DNA of 64,000 nt from Zelopaecilomyces penicillatus (taxonomy: Eukaryota; Ascomycota; Sordariomycetes; Hypocreales; Pseudodiploosporaceae), in assembly GCA_005765155.1 (NCBI GenBank), contig VCCP01000002.1, forward strand, positions 310,001 to 374,000, given 5' to 3'. Of the stretch, positions 19,979-33,000 are shown in pieces. Position numbers and translations under genes: made by a program. The notes under the pieces are model-generated. The model was not told the origin of the DNA. It searched no databases and saw nothing but the letters and a program-made list of their open reading frames with translations. Positions within the stretch are counted from its first letter, which is position 1. Each line of letters begins with the position of its first letter.

Positions 19979-21808
19979 TTGCTGCTACTGCTGCTGTGCG
20001 TCATGCCCTCAACGCAGGGCTCAGATGCGACGTCTCTCGTGATGCATGTTGCTTGACAGCTTCCGGAGCAGGCTGCGTCTCCATGGTGAGGGGGGGTGAG
20101 AGGGGTGCGAGGAGCAAGGTGAGGAGACGACGTTGGAACTTGGAGATGGGCAGCGATGTTGCATCGTAGCTTTGAAGCATCAGGGGTTGGCCGCCAGCTC
20201 ATGTTTTGTCACCAAGCGAGCGAGCAAAGGTGCCAAGACGCAGCTGCTTTCCATGGGATGCAGGCGCATATGCGCTACTGCAAGGCATCCGCTCAAGCTG
20301 TCGGGATATGTGCTGAATGAAGCCCGACAGCTGCCTGGAGCTTGATGTGCACCCACTGTAATCTGCCGGGTCGGGTACCTTGGATAGGTCAGCTAAATAG
20401 GTATCATCACAATCCCGTTGCTCAGATAGAGCAGCATGGTTTGCGTTGAGCCTTCTATCATCCAAGACATAGTAATTGAAACCCCCATGCTGTCTGAATG
20501 CCCGTTTACAGAATTGGAGTTGGTCCAGCTGATGGAGGATCGACGTGGCTGAGCAGGGCATCCATGGGCTATTATCCTCAGTGCCCGCTATGGGTGTTGC
20601 TGTGATTGGTAGTACCTATTATACAGGTAGGTGATAATGTACTAATTAACTTGAGGCAACCGAGGTTTGTTGATCTCACACAGCACGGAGAGGCAGCCAG
20701 TAACCAAGGGAGTTGCACTGAGAAATCTAGTTGACAACGGCACCCTACTATTACTTCATTCCATAGTACCTCCCTAATATCTCATCATCCGCATATGCTA
20801 ATCTGACAACAGAGCATGGTCTGCAGTGCAATGTCCGTCAAGATGCACATCGCAGCCCCGAGACAGCAGGACTCCAAGACACAATGGCCGACATTAGGAG
20901 GCACACTGCCTGCCCCGGATTCTCAGTTGGAGTAGATAATTAGTGTATTGAAATAGGTAGTTGTCACTGCGGCGTTCGCTAGGGCGCCCGCAAGGGCTAC
21001 AGCCACTATACAAGCGCTGTAGACATCAATTCACACGCCCTTTCCACAGTGGTGTACAACCTCTCAGCTGTCTGGGCACCTACCTCCATGACATGGAGCT
21101 GGGACTAGGTACCTGGGTAAGTACCTATCCACTGTACTGCAGAAGTTCTACAGCGAACACCGCCGTATTCCACTGCTTGTAGGGCGGTCGCTAAACTCCT
21201 GGCCATGGCCAGCGAGCCACACCAGCGAGCCACACCAAACACCCAACGGCGTTGCACCGTCTGAGACGAGGCGGACGAGTTTGGTGTTCAATTTCCTCGA
21301 CATACCACGAGAAACACGCCGAATCTCCTTTGGACGACCACGACCGATTTGACTCGCCCTCTGCTGCGCTACGCCGACCCTCATTACCTCATTGCCTGCC
21401 TCATTGCCTCTGGTGCCCGCCCTCGCAACGCTCCCTTGGCTCGCCCAAACCTATCTGGCGATATTTGGTCGCTGCAGCCATCCGAACCGAATGTGACCGC
21501 TTGGGGCGCCTTCTTCGCTCGCTCGCCCATCGCCCTGATTTCCTCGACCTTCAACGCCGCTGTCACCGACGTCGCTCGCTACTTAGATCGAGCGGATGCG
21601 AGCCATATCATCTACGAAGCCACAGCTTTAGGGCCGGGCATGCGACCTTCGTCTTGTCGACCCGCTTCTCCTCCGCTTCCGCTTCGCCCTTCACCGCAGT
21701 CTCGCCCGCGGAGGTATAGGGCAGAAGAAGCACGCACGCCCAGGGCCCCCACGAAAACCCTCTCAGCCGGAGACACGAAGACACAGTGAGGAGGAAACCG
21801 ATAGGGAA
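19979..21808. other. Intergenic divergent promoter region
   Basis: The region between the modin-like gene (-) and SepH (+). The half near SepH is C/T-rich, as expected for a leader. Tracts such as ACAGGTAGGTG (about 20627) and CTAGGTACCTGGGTAAGTACC (about 21105) belong to the recurrent GGTACCTAGG-type motif of this window. The overlapping open frames at 21250-21790 lack domains and are probably the SepH 5' leader. Confidence 0.55.
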
Positions 21809-24800
21809 ATGCCGGCGGAGCATCATCACTACGCCAACAATGGGCGACCGGCTGCCGTCGTCGCTGCGCGGGAGAAGACGCCCCTACCCCCCGGCACGCC
21901 GTCCCGAAAGGAGAGATTGCGAGAGAGCTCGGCCCTGCAGGATCCAGGGCTGAAGGACTATGTGCGTGCGCCCAAGTTGCCAATTCGAAGCTTCTTCAAT
22001 GCCTCAGTCCCTCTCTGTGCAGCTAGACTTGCTTGTATTCTACGGAGAAACAAGGCCGTTGGGCTGCACTGGGAGGGACTCTGAGAATTGGAGGTAATGG
22101 GTCAGTGTGAAACAAAAATGGCAGGCTGACAATTCATATAGCGCTTGGGGGAATGCCTGGGAAAGGGTGCTTTTGGCTCTGTGTACAAAGCTTTCAACTG
22201 GGGAACAGGCGAGGCAGTGGCTGTGAAACAAATCAAATTGGCTGACTTGCCCAAGAGTGAGCTACGGATGATCGAGGTGAGTTCTGATATCACCAAGTGA
22301 GGAACTAAAACCGGGGAAATAGGCCTGCTGACCCTATTCCGATTGCGAGTCTAGAGTGAAATCAACCTCCTCAAGAATCTCTTTGTAAGGAACTATTGCC
22401 CACTACTTCCTTGGAAAGCGCCTTGACATTAACCTGGTAGTAGCATGACAACATTGTCAAGTACATTGGCTACGTCAAGTCAGCCGATTGTCTCAATATC
22501 ATCTTGGAGTAGGACAGGTTTCTATTAGCCCAACTGGAGAGATGTCCGGCAACTCACAATCCTTCCAGATACTGCGAAAATGGTTCCCTCTATTCAATAT
22601 GCAAAGCATACGGCAAATTTCCCGAGAACCTGGTCGGCGTCTACATGACACAGGTTCTCCAAGGCCTCCACTATCTTCACGACCAGGGTGTCATTCATCG
22701 TGACATCAAGGGCGCCAACATCCTCACCACGAAAGATGGAACTGTCAAGCTCGCCGACTTTGGCGTCTCGACTAGTACGCTGGCAGGAGGTCAGGAAAAC
22801 CAGGCCCAGGTTGTGGGAACTCCCTATTGGATGGCCCCTGAGATCATCCAGCTGTCCGGGGCCAGCTCCTCCTCAGATATCTGGAGCGTGGGATGTACTG
22901 TCATCGAACTACTGCAAGGGAAGCCTCCGTATCATAACCTAGCGGCAATGCCTGCACTGTTTGCCATTGTCAATGATGATCACCCACCTCTGCCCGAGGG
23001 CATATCCGCTGTGCGTTTGAGCCCGCTCGCTTATTCGTCCCCAACCATGCAACTGCTAACCAGCTTCAGGCGGCACGAGATTTTTTGATGCAGTGCTTCC
23101 AGAAGGACCCCAACCTCAGAGTTACGGCCCGAAAACTTCTCCGGCACGCTTGGATTATCGGATGTCGACGGTCAGATGCGCCAGTGTCCAGAGCGCCAGC
23201 GAACTTCAGCCAGGCTGTTGAAGAGGTCAAGCAATGGAACAAAGCCCTCAACTCATCAGACTCATCTCTTCGTGCGTCCACAGGCTCTGACGTTGCTGGC
23301 GCATCGTTTCGCTTCGCTGGTGGGACCCCTGCCAAGGGTCCGTTGAATCTCGCCAAGCCGAAACCCGGCGCTGAGGCGTTCAAAACTCCCGAGTTAGCAG
23401 GTACGTTGTTGGTGACCTAATGCGTGTGTTGATTTTGAAGCTACTATGCTTGGCGACTTGTGTCCCTATTCTCTACAGCAGACTGCCTTACCCACTTATT
23501 AGTCTGAGGCTAATTTAGGATGCAGATGATGACAATTGGGATGATGATTTTGCAACGTCCATCTCATCAAGCGCCCTTCACCTCCCTCAGCTAAGACCGC
23601 AAGATAATTTTGCCGGCCTTCTTTCTAATGACAGACTCAAAGCGTTTGCCTCGGTCACTGATTTGAGAAATGATATCAACAACTATGATGATGATTTTGA
23701 GGGGGAGATGCTCACAATAAAGGGGCCCAATCATCGATATGCAATTGATTCGCAAGAGCAGACGCTACGGCCTATCCGACATACGAACAAGTCCGTTTCG
23801 CCACCCAAGGTACTCCACCAACGATCCAAGTCAACAACAGACAAGATGTCGCATGCTGTAGTAAACTCATCCAGGTCGAAATCTCCCTCCAAATCTCCCA
23901 CCAAATCCCCGTCCAAGTCACCATCAAAATCTGGAGCGAGACCGCAATTCGAAAGCAAATTCAAACTACCAATCAACCCTGGTGTCTTGTTTCGAGAACA
24001 TAGCATTGAGGACTACTCGGATTTGGTTGCGGACAATGTGAATCTATTTGATCAAAAGATGAATCATGTTCTGAGAAAGGTATGTGCCATTATCTGACAT
24101 CGAGCGAGATGCAAACTCACATGGAAATCAAACTAGGCTGCGCGGCAGAGTGATGCGCCCCGACTATTCCACCCCTCAGATCTTACCAGTTTACCTCGAT
24201 CCATGCAAGCCCCTGATGGTGGAAGCATAAGAAAGAAACCAGCGTCTCGGCCATCTGTTCTCCCAGATCGCCCCATGCGGCGAACTCGATCTTCCATAGA
24301 GATTCAAAAATTTGCGGAGAATGATGATGAAGATTTCTCGGATGTTTTCGGGCCGGAAGAATCCATCGCTGAACAGGAGGAGAGTGAGCGTGGGTCCGAA
24401 GACGGGGGTCTCATGTTAATGTCTAAGATGTCGAGCAATTCCTGGCTTGGAGATGATGACGATGAGGATGATCCGTTTGCATCCATGGACCCCGGTTGGG
24501 ATGAGATGGATCTAGCGGCAAATATCGCTCGAGATAGACATGCTAGACTGGCAGAGCGAGTGGAGGAATTGGTGCGCTCATTAAAAACAACAGAGGGAGA
24601 AGATCCAATGGCGGAGCTTTCTGAAGAGTTGGTAAGGCGTTTTCTGCTACATTGCCTTTTCCTTTCAATGGTTCGACTAGTTGGCTAACGTTCACTTTCT
24701 AGCTCGCCCTGCTCTGGGAGAATAATGAGGCGAAGAATTTGATTATCAGTGCCCACGGTTTACTACCGATATTGGAGATTCTAGAACCTTGTACGGTCAA

Positions 24801-26985
24801 GAGCAGGCAGTATATGATACTGCAGCTGCTCAAGGTCGTTAATGCGGTAAGCAAACAGTCTCCCAACCCCCCCTCGGCGAACTTCTGTAGGAAAGACAAA
24901 AGTCCTAATCAGTAACAGATTATCCACGATGATGTTGAGATTCAAGAGAACCTATGTTTTGTTGGCGGCATACCGATCGTTACCAAATTTGCTGCTCGCC
25001 AATATTCGGACGAAATTCGCCTTGAAGCGGCTGCATTTGTGCGCCAGATGTATCAAACATCAACCCTAACTCTTCAAATGTTCGTGTCTGCTGGCGGCTT
25101 GAACGTTTTGGTGGAGTTTCTGGATGAAGATTACGACAACGCTCGGGATCTAGTTTTGATTGGTGTCAATGGCATCTGGAACGTGTTTGAGTTGCAAGGC
25201 CCGACACCCAAGAATGACTTTTGCAGAATTTTCTCCAGGAGCAAGATTCTATATCCTTTGGCACTGGTACTTCATCGTGTTCTTGATGAAGAAGCCGAGG
25301 ATGAGCTGAGTGAACTGATTGAAGGCCGTATTGTGAACATTTTTTACTTGTTCAGTCAGGCGGAGAACTACGTCAAGGAGGTGGTGGCGGACCGACAGGT
25401 GCTGAAAAGCGTTCTCAAGGATCTCCGGCGGATGACGCCAGTACATCAAGTTACTATGCTGAAGTTCATCAAGAATCTTTCCATGTTATCGACAACCATT
25501 GAATCCCTGCATTCAGCAGACGCCATTGAGTTTCTCATCGACTTGCTCAGCTACAGCATGAAGAAAGTCCACAGGCATCTCCGCGAGATCACGAACCAGG
25601 TACTCAACACCCTATTTAACCTGTGTCGATTAAGCAAGGAAAGGCAAGAGGATGCTGCCGTTGGAGGCATCATTCCTTTATTATTACGAATCATGAAGAC
25701 GGACCGGCCACCCAAAGAGTTCGCTTTGCCAATTCTGTGCGATATGGCTCATTCGGGCTCCAAGGGACGGAGATATCTATGGCAGAATAGGGGGCTAGGC
25801 TTCTTCGTGTCGCTCTTGTCAGACCAATACTGGCAAGTGACGGCGCTGGACGCTATCTTGGTGTGGCTTCAGGAAGAGACAGCCAATGTCGAGAGCCACT
25901 TGGTAGACGGTGACTTCACACGGGCAATTATCAGCTGCTTCAGTACCAATCGACTCAACGCATTCGACTCCAACTTGCTGGAGCCGCTACTCAAGTTGCT
26001 ACGTTTAAGCCCAAGCCTGACATCGTCTTTAGCCAAACCCGAAATGTTCGCAGGGATTACCCAACGTCTAGGACATAAGAAGGCAGTAGTGCGACTAAAT
26101 CTACTCAGGCTCGTTCGCACAATCATTGATGCCTGCGAACCAACTGGCCTGGGAGGTGGTGACGGTGCGCGGACACTTAACAGTGCTCAGGTACGATCGC
26201 TCATGGACTCGATCCAGACACTAGCCGAGACGGACTCTGCAGTGCTGGTTCGAAACCTTGCCTCTGAGCTGGTTAAATCGCATGCTGTTGACAGCCCATC
26301 AATGATTGCAATGAGACACGACGGAATGGCCTCTTCATCTCAGGTCAACTCGGCGTCTTCTTCCTCTAGGCGAGGAACTAGACGTAACACGAGCTATACA
26401 CCTGCAAGTTTGCAGTCTTCCGTTTCTATGCCACACACGCCAACGCATAGGAGCAGAGCCAGCCTGGCAAATAACGCATTCATCGAGATTGCCGCAAGTC
26501 CGCGGCGGCCCGCCCCAATGGAGCGAGAAAGTTCGCTCTACCGCCCTCGCAGCCGCGATGGGCCAACGGGGATACCACGACGGGTAAGCGGCGACTCAAG
26601 CTCCCTAGGCGGCAGCAGCAGCACCGGTAGCAACAGTGCTGCAGCAGCAGCCGCCGCAAAGAGTCGGTTACCACGGACATCACTAGCAGCGAGTATGGCA
26701 GGTCGTGGTGGCTCAGGGATTAGAGGAGAACCTGCGCCGCCCATGGTAGTCCGCAGTGACAGCAATGCAAGCAATAAGGAGAATGTAGGCCGTCACGTAT
26801 TTGGGCCGAGCGGCGGCGGCGGCGGCATGGGCAACACCAGCCGGGAGAGCCTAGTCAGCAGAGATAGCCTGGGGAGCAGAGATGGGCTGGGGAGTAGAGA
26901 CGGTAGCGTTGTGGCGGCGTTGAAGAGGAGAGGCCGGGCGCCGAGTGATGTGAAATGGTATCATCAGCAACAAACGGGTCGATGA
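21809..26985 (+). CDS. sepH: SepH/Cdc15-type serine/threonine protein kinase (septation initiation network)
   Basis: Ten exons: 21809-21961, 22142-22276, 22355-22384, 22444-22508, 22569-23010, 23070-23400, 23526-24079, 24137-24631, 24703-24846 and 24919-26985, giving about 1471 residues. All junctions keep the frame and rebuild conserved kinase blocks. The kinase domain starts about residue 52: glycine loop GECLGKGAFGSVY, VAVKQIKL, HRDIKGANIL, LADFGVST, VGTPYWMAPEII, SDIWSVGCTVIELL. Then come an acidic, Ser-rich linker with a run of S/T-P sites, a helical repeat-like region (SEELLALLWENNEAKNLI through the 25-26 kb part) and a disordered C-terminus. This layout is that of Aspergillus SepH and fission yeast Cdc7, the MAPKKK-like kinase that acts at the spindle pole to trigger septation. 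It is somewhat longer than A. nidulans SepH as I remember it (about 1350 residues), mainly through its disordered tail. Confidence 0.96.
21962..24918 (+). other. Nine SepH introns
   Basis: Introns lie at 21962-22141, 22277-22354, 22385-22443, 22509-22568, 23011-23069, 23401-23525, 24080-24136, 24632-24702 and 24847-24918. All are GT...AG. Exon 3 is only 30 nt long (SEINLLKNLF). The sixth intron has several near acceptors; only GCAG at 23525 keeps the frame open. Confidence 0.88.
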
Positions 26986-28270
26986 GTGTTGTTTAGCGAG
27001 TGACCACTGGGTTGAAAACTAATCGATCGATTTAAACATCACCACCACACTGCCTCCTATTGCTGTTGTTGTTGTTGCTGCTGCTGCTGCCTACTACCAC
27101 GTATGGTTTTATTAACTAGCACGACTACCACACATTACAATGACACGAGTGATTAAACTTGAGCCTCATTTATCGTACATGTGAGGGAAAAAGAGCTAGA
27201 CGCTTCGTTCGTTCCCCGTGTCTGACTTATAAAAAATCCATCCCTATTTCCCCACCATTCTGCTCTCACATCCCTTCCATGCCAGCCAGGAAAAGGGTTG
27301 TATTTTAGCCATTCCACTACTTTAGCCCCATACAGGATCAACGTCTATTCCAGATCGTGTGAACCATGGACCCAAGGGATGCGTTCAAAAAAGGGAGGTC
27401 GTTTGTCTCAAGGACTGTATTTTGATTCATTAGCCCTCTCCACCGTCTTGTTCAAACGTCTACAACAACCATTGACCATCGTCAATCACAAGTTGGCTAA
27501 TGTCAAAACACTGTTAGAGTAGATCAAAATGTATCTCTCCTTACCCCTTGACGTAACATAAACACATCACGAGTCAGGCAAAGTTTGTACATTGTTTTTG
27601 GCATTCAATTTGTATTGTGCCATGTCCTAAAACTATCGCTACGTACATCCCAAACATGTCCCTCGACCTCGCTGTGACTCTTGCAGAGGCATAGGCAAAC
27701 GCTCCCAGGCGAATGGACGATAAAGACACAAGAGGGAATTAAACAACAAAGTTAAATGTTCCGCACGCCGGCCCTAAACTTATTGGGGAGTACCGTGCCT
27801 CCCACAGCCAGTGCACTATAGCGTGCGTCTCAAGACATTGCAGATCAGACTGTGATTCCTGTTTGACCTTTATTCCGTGTCCTACTAGTAACACACTTTC
27901 AATCCTCCTCCAACTCCTCATCGTAAACTTAGAAAAAAAATCAGGAGTGTAAAACTCAGGGGATGATAGATCCCAATGCCGTAATGAATCAAGTCATTTC
28001 AATGACAGACGAGAAGTGAATTATAATCCATTGTATTCCGAAAAGTTCCCTGTCCCACACTGCGCACAAAGGTGCGTACAGCTGTTTAGAGGGGCAAACG
28101 ACGACGAAGAAACAAAGATGAAAACCAAGTCGCGAAGAAAATGCAAATCCGCCAGTCCGAGCAATCGTATCACAGAAGTCCGGGCGCGTCAAGTCGTAAG
28201 AATAAGATAAAGAAAAGAAATCCCGAGAGTGGGAAGGGGGATGAAAACAACAATGATGCTCAATCAGTTT
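26986..28270. other. Intergenic between convergent genes
   Basis: 3' flanks of SepH (+) and of the glutamine-rich gene (-). An imperfect (GTT/GCT)n microsatellite occurs at about 27060-27090. No gene or RNA was recognised. Confidence 0.6.
27060..27090. repeat. (GTT)n/(GCT)n trinucleotide microsatellite
   Basis: About ten trinucleotides of TTG and CTG type lie shortly after the SepH stop codon, probably in its 3' UTR. Confidence 0.85.
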
Positions 28271-30001
28271 TCAAACCAACTGAATCGACTTGCGCTTCTC
28301 AACGCTAGTAAGCACCAGTCTGGCCTTGCGCTGGCCATCCGTAGCCTCCTGCTTGGATGCTCGCAGAGCACCATTCTTGAACACATTGGCAAATGAGCCA
28401 GTGTCGCTCTCACAGCCAGAGGATGTGCTATCAACGCTGTTGCGAGCCTTTTGACGTGAGCTAGGTCGGTCCGAGCCGATAGCTCCCCAGCTGCCACTGG
28501 CAGATGTTCGCGAGCTGCTGTACTCCATTTCACCGGCGAGGCTACCCGAACCGCTACGTCCGGAATCCGAGTCATGATCAGTAATCGGCGAGGTCGACTC
28601 CTCAGCTGTCTCTGAAACTGGGCTCATGCTACCAGTGGAGCTCCCTGTGCCCTTGCGACGCTCCAGGCCAGCCCGGACGAGGTTGTGCACGGCAGAGCGC
28701 CGAGTACGAGCGGCAAAATTCTTGCTGCCTTCGTGCCTGGCGGTAGGCTTAGCCTTGAGCTCATCGAGCGAAGGTGGGCCACGAGGTTGACGGACTGGGT
28801 GTTCTCCAGCACGAGCCTGGCCAGGTCCATAGCCTCCAGTCATCGGGGTGAGTGGAAAAGAGGCCGTCTTAGGCAAGGGGGACTTGGCTGAATCTCCAGA
28901 CACCGAAGCGGCCAGCGCACTGTTAACGGGAGCCAGAGACGAAGACTTTTTATGGCCTCTACGGAAAGCGTTGGCAGAAGGCGGAGGCAAGGGAGTCACC
29001 TCTGAAGGGGATTCGAATCGCTTGGGAGGCGAGCTGCTTCGGAATGAGGTGTGTTGGGTCTCGGGCGGGGGCGATACCTGAACGCGGGGGGTGCCCTGCT
29101 GTTGCTGATGATGTTGCGGTTGATATCCATTGAATCCAGGAGTCATGGGCTGCTCGGAGTACACAGAGTTTGTCTGCGCAGCAGTAGCAGCGGAGTTGTC
29201 AACGTAGTATTGCCCAGTCACACGGCTATAGTACACCTGCTGCCCCTGAGCAACAGCAGCCTGAGCGGCAAGTTGTTGCTGCTGAAGCTGTTGTTGCTGC
29301 TCAAAGAGGGCCATTTCCATTTGCTGTTGAGCCAGCTGGTTGCTATTGAGGTTGAGGTGCTGGAACTGGTGAGCAGCTGCTTGCACGCTCCTAAGCTGGT
29401 GCTGAAGCCGTTGCTGTTGCTGGGCAAGATACATGTTGGTGGCCACAAGTTGAGCATAAAAGTTGGGATCCATCTGCTCTTGAAGTTGCTCGTCCACCAG
29501 TTGAGGTGCAAGCACCTGCTCCACAGTGTAGTGCTGGTTGACCATGTTTTGATAGTTACTCTGCTGCTGCTGCTGTTGCGACTGTTGTTGTTGTTGTTGT
29601 TGTTGCTGTTGCTGCTGTTGGCCACCGTACTGAGGAAATGCGGTCTTTGGGCCATTGTACGCATTGTTCTGGCCATAACTGTAGCCAGATGCAGACACAT
29701 TGTTTCTAGCATACTGCGATACGGGATTATCGGCAGCCATGGGTGACATGGGCCCAAAGGAGGCTACGGTAGCAGACTTGGGGGCAGTTCTCAAGCCCGC
29801 AAGCAGGTGAGAGCGACTGGTCCGTGGAGTGGGAACACCGCCATCATTGCTGTTGTTGTTGCCTTGCTTAATGGCATCAAAAGACAGAGGCTTGATGCTC
29901 TGGCCGCCTCGGCGTGAAGCCAAGCCTCCAGCGGGCATGCCCAAGCCGTTGGACGAAGCGAAGTTGTTGGAAGTCATCTGAGCAAGACCACCAGTGTCCA
30001 T
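28271..30001 (-). CDS. Glutamine-rich conserved fungal protein, function unknown
   Basis: This single exon encodes about 576 residues from the ATG at 30001 (MDTGGLAQMTSNNFASSNG). The middle is low-complexity: a polyglutamine run of about 22 residues broken by one Ser, followed by HYTVEQVLAPQLVDEQLQEQ and MDPNFYAQLVATNMYLAQQQ, then YYSRVTGQYYVD. The C-terminal half is Ser/Pro-rich with GPPSLDELKAKPT, SKNFAARTRRSAVHNLVRAG and QKARNSVDSTSSGCESDTGSFANVF, blocks that look conserved rather than random. I connect such proteins with uncharacterised Pezizomycotina regulators but cannot name a domain. A very long pyrimidine-rich leader (to about 31.5 kb) with several short upstream frames suggests a regulated gene. 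The reverse strand also shows a long frame, a shadow of the CAG/CAA repeats. Confidence 0.85.
   Translation of the reverse strand: MDTGGLAQMTSNNFASSNGLGMPAGGLASRRGGQSIKPLSFDAIKQGNNNSNDGGVPTPRTSRSHLLAGLRTAPKSATVASFGPMSPMAADNPVSQYARNNVSASGYSYGQNNAYNGPKTAFPQYGGQQQQQQQQQQQQQSQQQQQQSNYQNMVNQHYTVEQVLAPQLVDEQLQEQMDPNFYAQLVATNMYLAQQQQRLQHQLRSVQAAAHQFQHLNLNSNQLAQQQMEMALFEQQQQLQQQQLAAQAAVAQGQQVYYSRVTGQYYVDNSAATAAQTNSVYSEQPMTPGFNGYQPQHHQQQQGTPRVQVSPPPETQHTSFRSSSPPKRFESPSEVTPLPPPSANAFRRGHKKSSSLAPVNSALAASVSGDSAKSPLPKTASFPLTPMTGGYGPGQARAGEHPVRQPRGPPSLDELKAKPTARHEGSKNFAARTRRSAVHNLVRAGLERRKGTGSSTGSMSPVSETAEESTSPITDHDSDSGRSGSGSLAGEMEYSSSRTSASGSWGAIGSDRPSSRQKARNSVDSTSSGCESDTGSFANVFKNGALRASKQEATDGQRKARLVLTSVEKRKSIQLV
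29541..29624 (-). repeat. CAG/CAA repeat encoding polyglutamine
   Basis: A run of CAG and CAA codons (minus strand) encodes about 22 Gln interrupted by one Ser within the glutamine-rich protein. The mix of both codons suggests selection for the amino acid rather than a fresh expansion. Confidence 0.85.
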
Positions 30002-33000
30002 AACTCAGAAGCAGAAAAAACGTATGGAGTCAAGAAAAATAGAGTCGAGATCAGAGTTGAATGCCAAATGACGGAAGACAAAAAATAATGAACGGGCTGA
30101 CTAAAGTCTCGTTGCTTTGTGCAGAATTAGAAGGATAAAAACGGTCTCGTAGAGACAAATCGGGTAACTATGCGCAGAGGCTGAATGCTTTTTGGTCTTG
30201 AATTCAACTCGTTGAAACGGATTTCGATCGGGAAAGATTCTTGGGTGGAATAACGTCAAAGGTGAGAGATGCCGTTTTGTCGAGAGAGCCAAAAAGAAAA
30301 AAGACGAAGCCGCAAAATCCAAGAAAGTGAAGTAGTTTGCACACGAAGGGGAGAAAAGTTTGGATGAAATCTGTGAGTGCGGGAATTAAATGAAGCGTAT
30401 CGATGCGAGAGGTTCCAAATGTTTTCAAAGAATGGGTCTGAGGGTTGACGGAAGGAAGTGGCGACAAAAACAAGCAAGTCGGGGAGAGTTGTGGACGATG
30501 CGCAGCTGCCAAACAATTGACGTCGAGAGAAGGAACCTGAAAGTGGCCGTGGCTTCTACTGCTGAGGTGCAGAAATAATGCAATTTGGCAGGAGATGCGA
30601 TTCGAATCGGCGCTGTGAGGGCGGAGGAAAGAATGGCGAACAAGCTCACGAAATTATTGGACAGACCAGGTCACGTTTGATGGCAAGCCACACAAACGAC
30701 ACTTTTTCAGATGAGCGGGTTTTCTTCTTTGAAGGCTGATGATCTTCCGAACAGTCGCGTCACAGGTTGCGTTTCTTTTTGGATTGTCTTGGAACCAATT
30801 CGTGGAGTCCTTGAGAACGTTTGGATTCGATAGCAGGATCGAAATTAGAAGGCTGTATTTCGTAGGGGGAGCGGGCAACGTTTGTTGAAAGCAAGGAGTG
30901 GGCCGAATAATAAAGTACAAGTCGATTAAGAGTGTGTCACCAAATGATGCGCCTTCCAGTTCCTTCCTTCTTCTTCGTATTTTGGATGCCGAACGGGGTA
31001 TTGTGTGTTGTGGTTGTTGTTTTGTCTTCTAACTTTTGGTGGGCGGCGATTTTTTTTTTCCAATTCTTCTTAGCTGTCTTCTTCTTCTTCTTCTGGGCAA
31101 TTCCCAATCACCCCTGTGCGAGAAAGCGATGCACGCAACGACGATGAACAAACTCGCGAACGGAGGCTCGAACGGAGGGGGAAAGGGGGGGAGGGGATAC
31201 CCAAGGGGAACTGGGAAGGAGAGGAGATATAATGGCAGAGAAAGACAAGCGAGAGAGAGGAAAGAGTGTGAAGAGAGAGAGAGAGAGGGAAGGGCGGTGT
31301 GGTGGTGGTAGTGGTGGAGGACAAGAGGAGGAGGAGGTGGTGGAGGACGGGTGGAGAGGATGGATAAGAAAACGAGAAGTGTGTGCCGTGGCGTGTGGGC
31401 GAGGATTGGGGAATTTGGGCGGATGGGCCAGAGGCGAAGGGCGCTAAACAGGAGGCGACCAGGGGGCGAAGGGGGCCTTGGGAGGGGGGCTTGAGAGGGG
31501 GCTTGGGAGTCAGAGAACTGCCTACAGGTAGGTGATGGAGGTACTTTGTACCCACTGAGGGCAAGTACCGTTACTGGCTGGCAAGCTGGGGGCCCCTCAG
31601 CACGCAGCGCCTATAGCGGGCGGATTTGGCCATGGCAGCCTAGCCTAGCAGCAGTTGTCCTTTCTCTACAGGCAAAATCCGTAGTAGGGTATTTACTCCA
31701 AGTAAACCTATTGTTACCGACAGGACACACACTCTCTCTCTCTCCCGCGGGTGCCATTTCTAGCGTTTCTAAGGGTGTGAGCAAGGGCATCAGCCGTGCC
31801 CAATCAGGAGGCATCAGCCTCTTTTTCTTTCGCGGTGGGCAGCGAAGCCTTCCTTTCCTCTCTGAATGTCCAGCGCGCACCAAGCCAATGGGTGACTCCG
31901 AGCCGGGCCAGCCAGCCAATCAGACAAGGCCAACAGGCAGCACCAAGCACCCCAAGGCAGGTACAGACCACCTTGCTTATCCGTGGTTCGTGGCGCGGAC
32001 GCGCAGGTAGCGCGTGACCATGTACATAATTTAGCACCCCCATCTAGCCGAATTCTAGCGCGTCCCCCCTCGACTTGAGCCTGGGAGAAACGCCGCCCCC
32101 CTTTGGCCACTCACAGGCCGCGCTGTGGATCAGGATCAACCTCCCAGCACCACCCACAACGAGGCGGGCAAGCGGCCAAGCCTCCCCTGAGGTGCTGCAG
32201 CACAGCACCTTACTGCGCTGTAAAGTTGGCATCTTGTCCCTTGGTGCAGGACGGACCCAAGCTACACCCACTGAAGCTTAGCTGGAAGGCTGCTAAGGTG
32301 CCTTGCAACGAGGGGCTGTGTTGTGCTTTGCAGCATGCAGGGGCTTCCGCCCAATCAAGTGGCGTTTTTCCTTACCCGGACAAGTCCAGAAGACGCTCAA
32401 CTTTGGACGGATGCCTCACGTTTCGTTCACTTTCTCAACACAACACATGACAATCAGTCTCACTCTCTCACAGATGCTCAAGGTATGGGGAGCTCCCTAT
32501 TGTTTGTCGCACAAGAAAAAAAGTCGAGGCTCACATAGACCCCGAGAACTTGGTCACAGAAAGGGTTGTTCGGAGCATTTCTGGCGGCGGCGAGGGACGC
32601 ATTACTCGTGACTCTCATGCCCTGAACAGGAATGTCTACGCAGTAAGGTACTCAAGTTACGTTATGAGTCGAAACGGTCAAAGCTGGCTACACAGATGCA
32701 CCTTTGGATTAAACTAATTCAACAGTTCACCACGAACAGACAGGAGGATCATTACAGGCGGCGCTTGTTCGGGCCTGGCTTAATTTCCATGCAGGCGCTT
32801 TAATCTCACCACCCAACTCAAATTTCAGAAAAGCTGCAGTAAGCAAGCCTACTACGTACCTACACACAATCAAAAGGGTTATTAGCCCACCTGTTGCTTT
32901 GCAGTAATCAGTGTGTAGGTAGTAGGTAGGTATACACAGAAACAACAATCAGTATGATGAGCAAGTATCGAGTATTTTTTTATCTGATCTGCAAGCATGT

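Noticed and set aside
29051..29746. 231-codon plus-strand frame rich in Leu
   Set aside because: Antisense shadow of the CAG/CAA-rich gene; leucine arises from the complement of glutamine codons.
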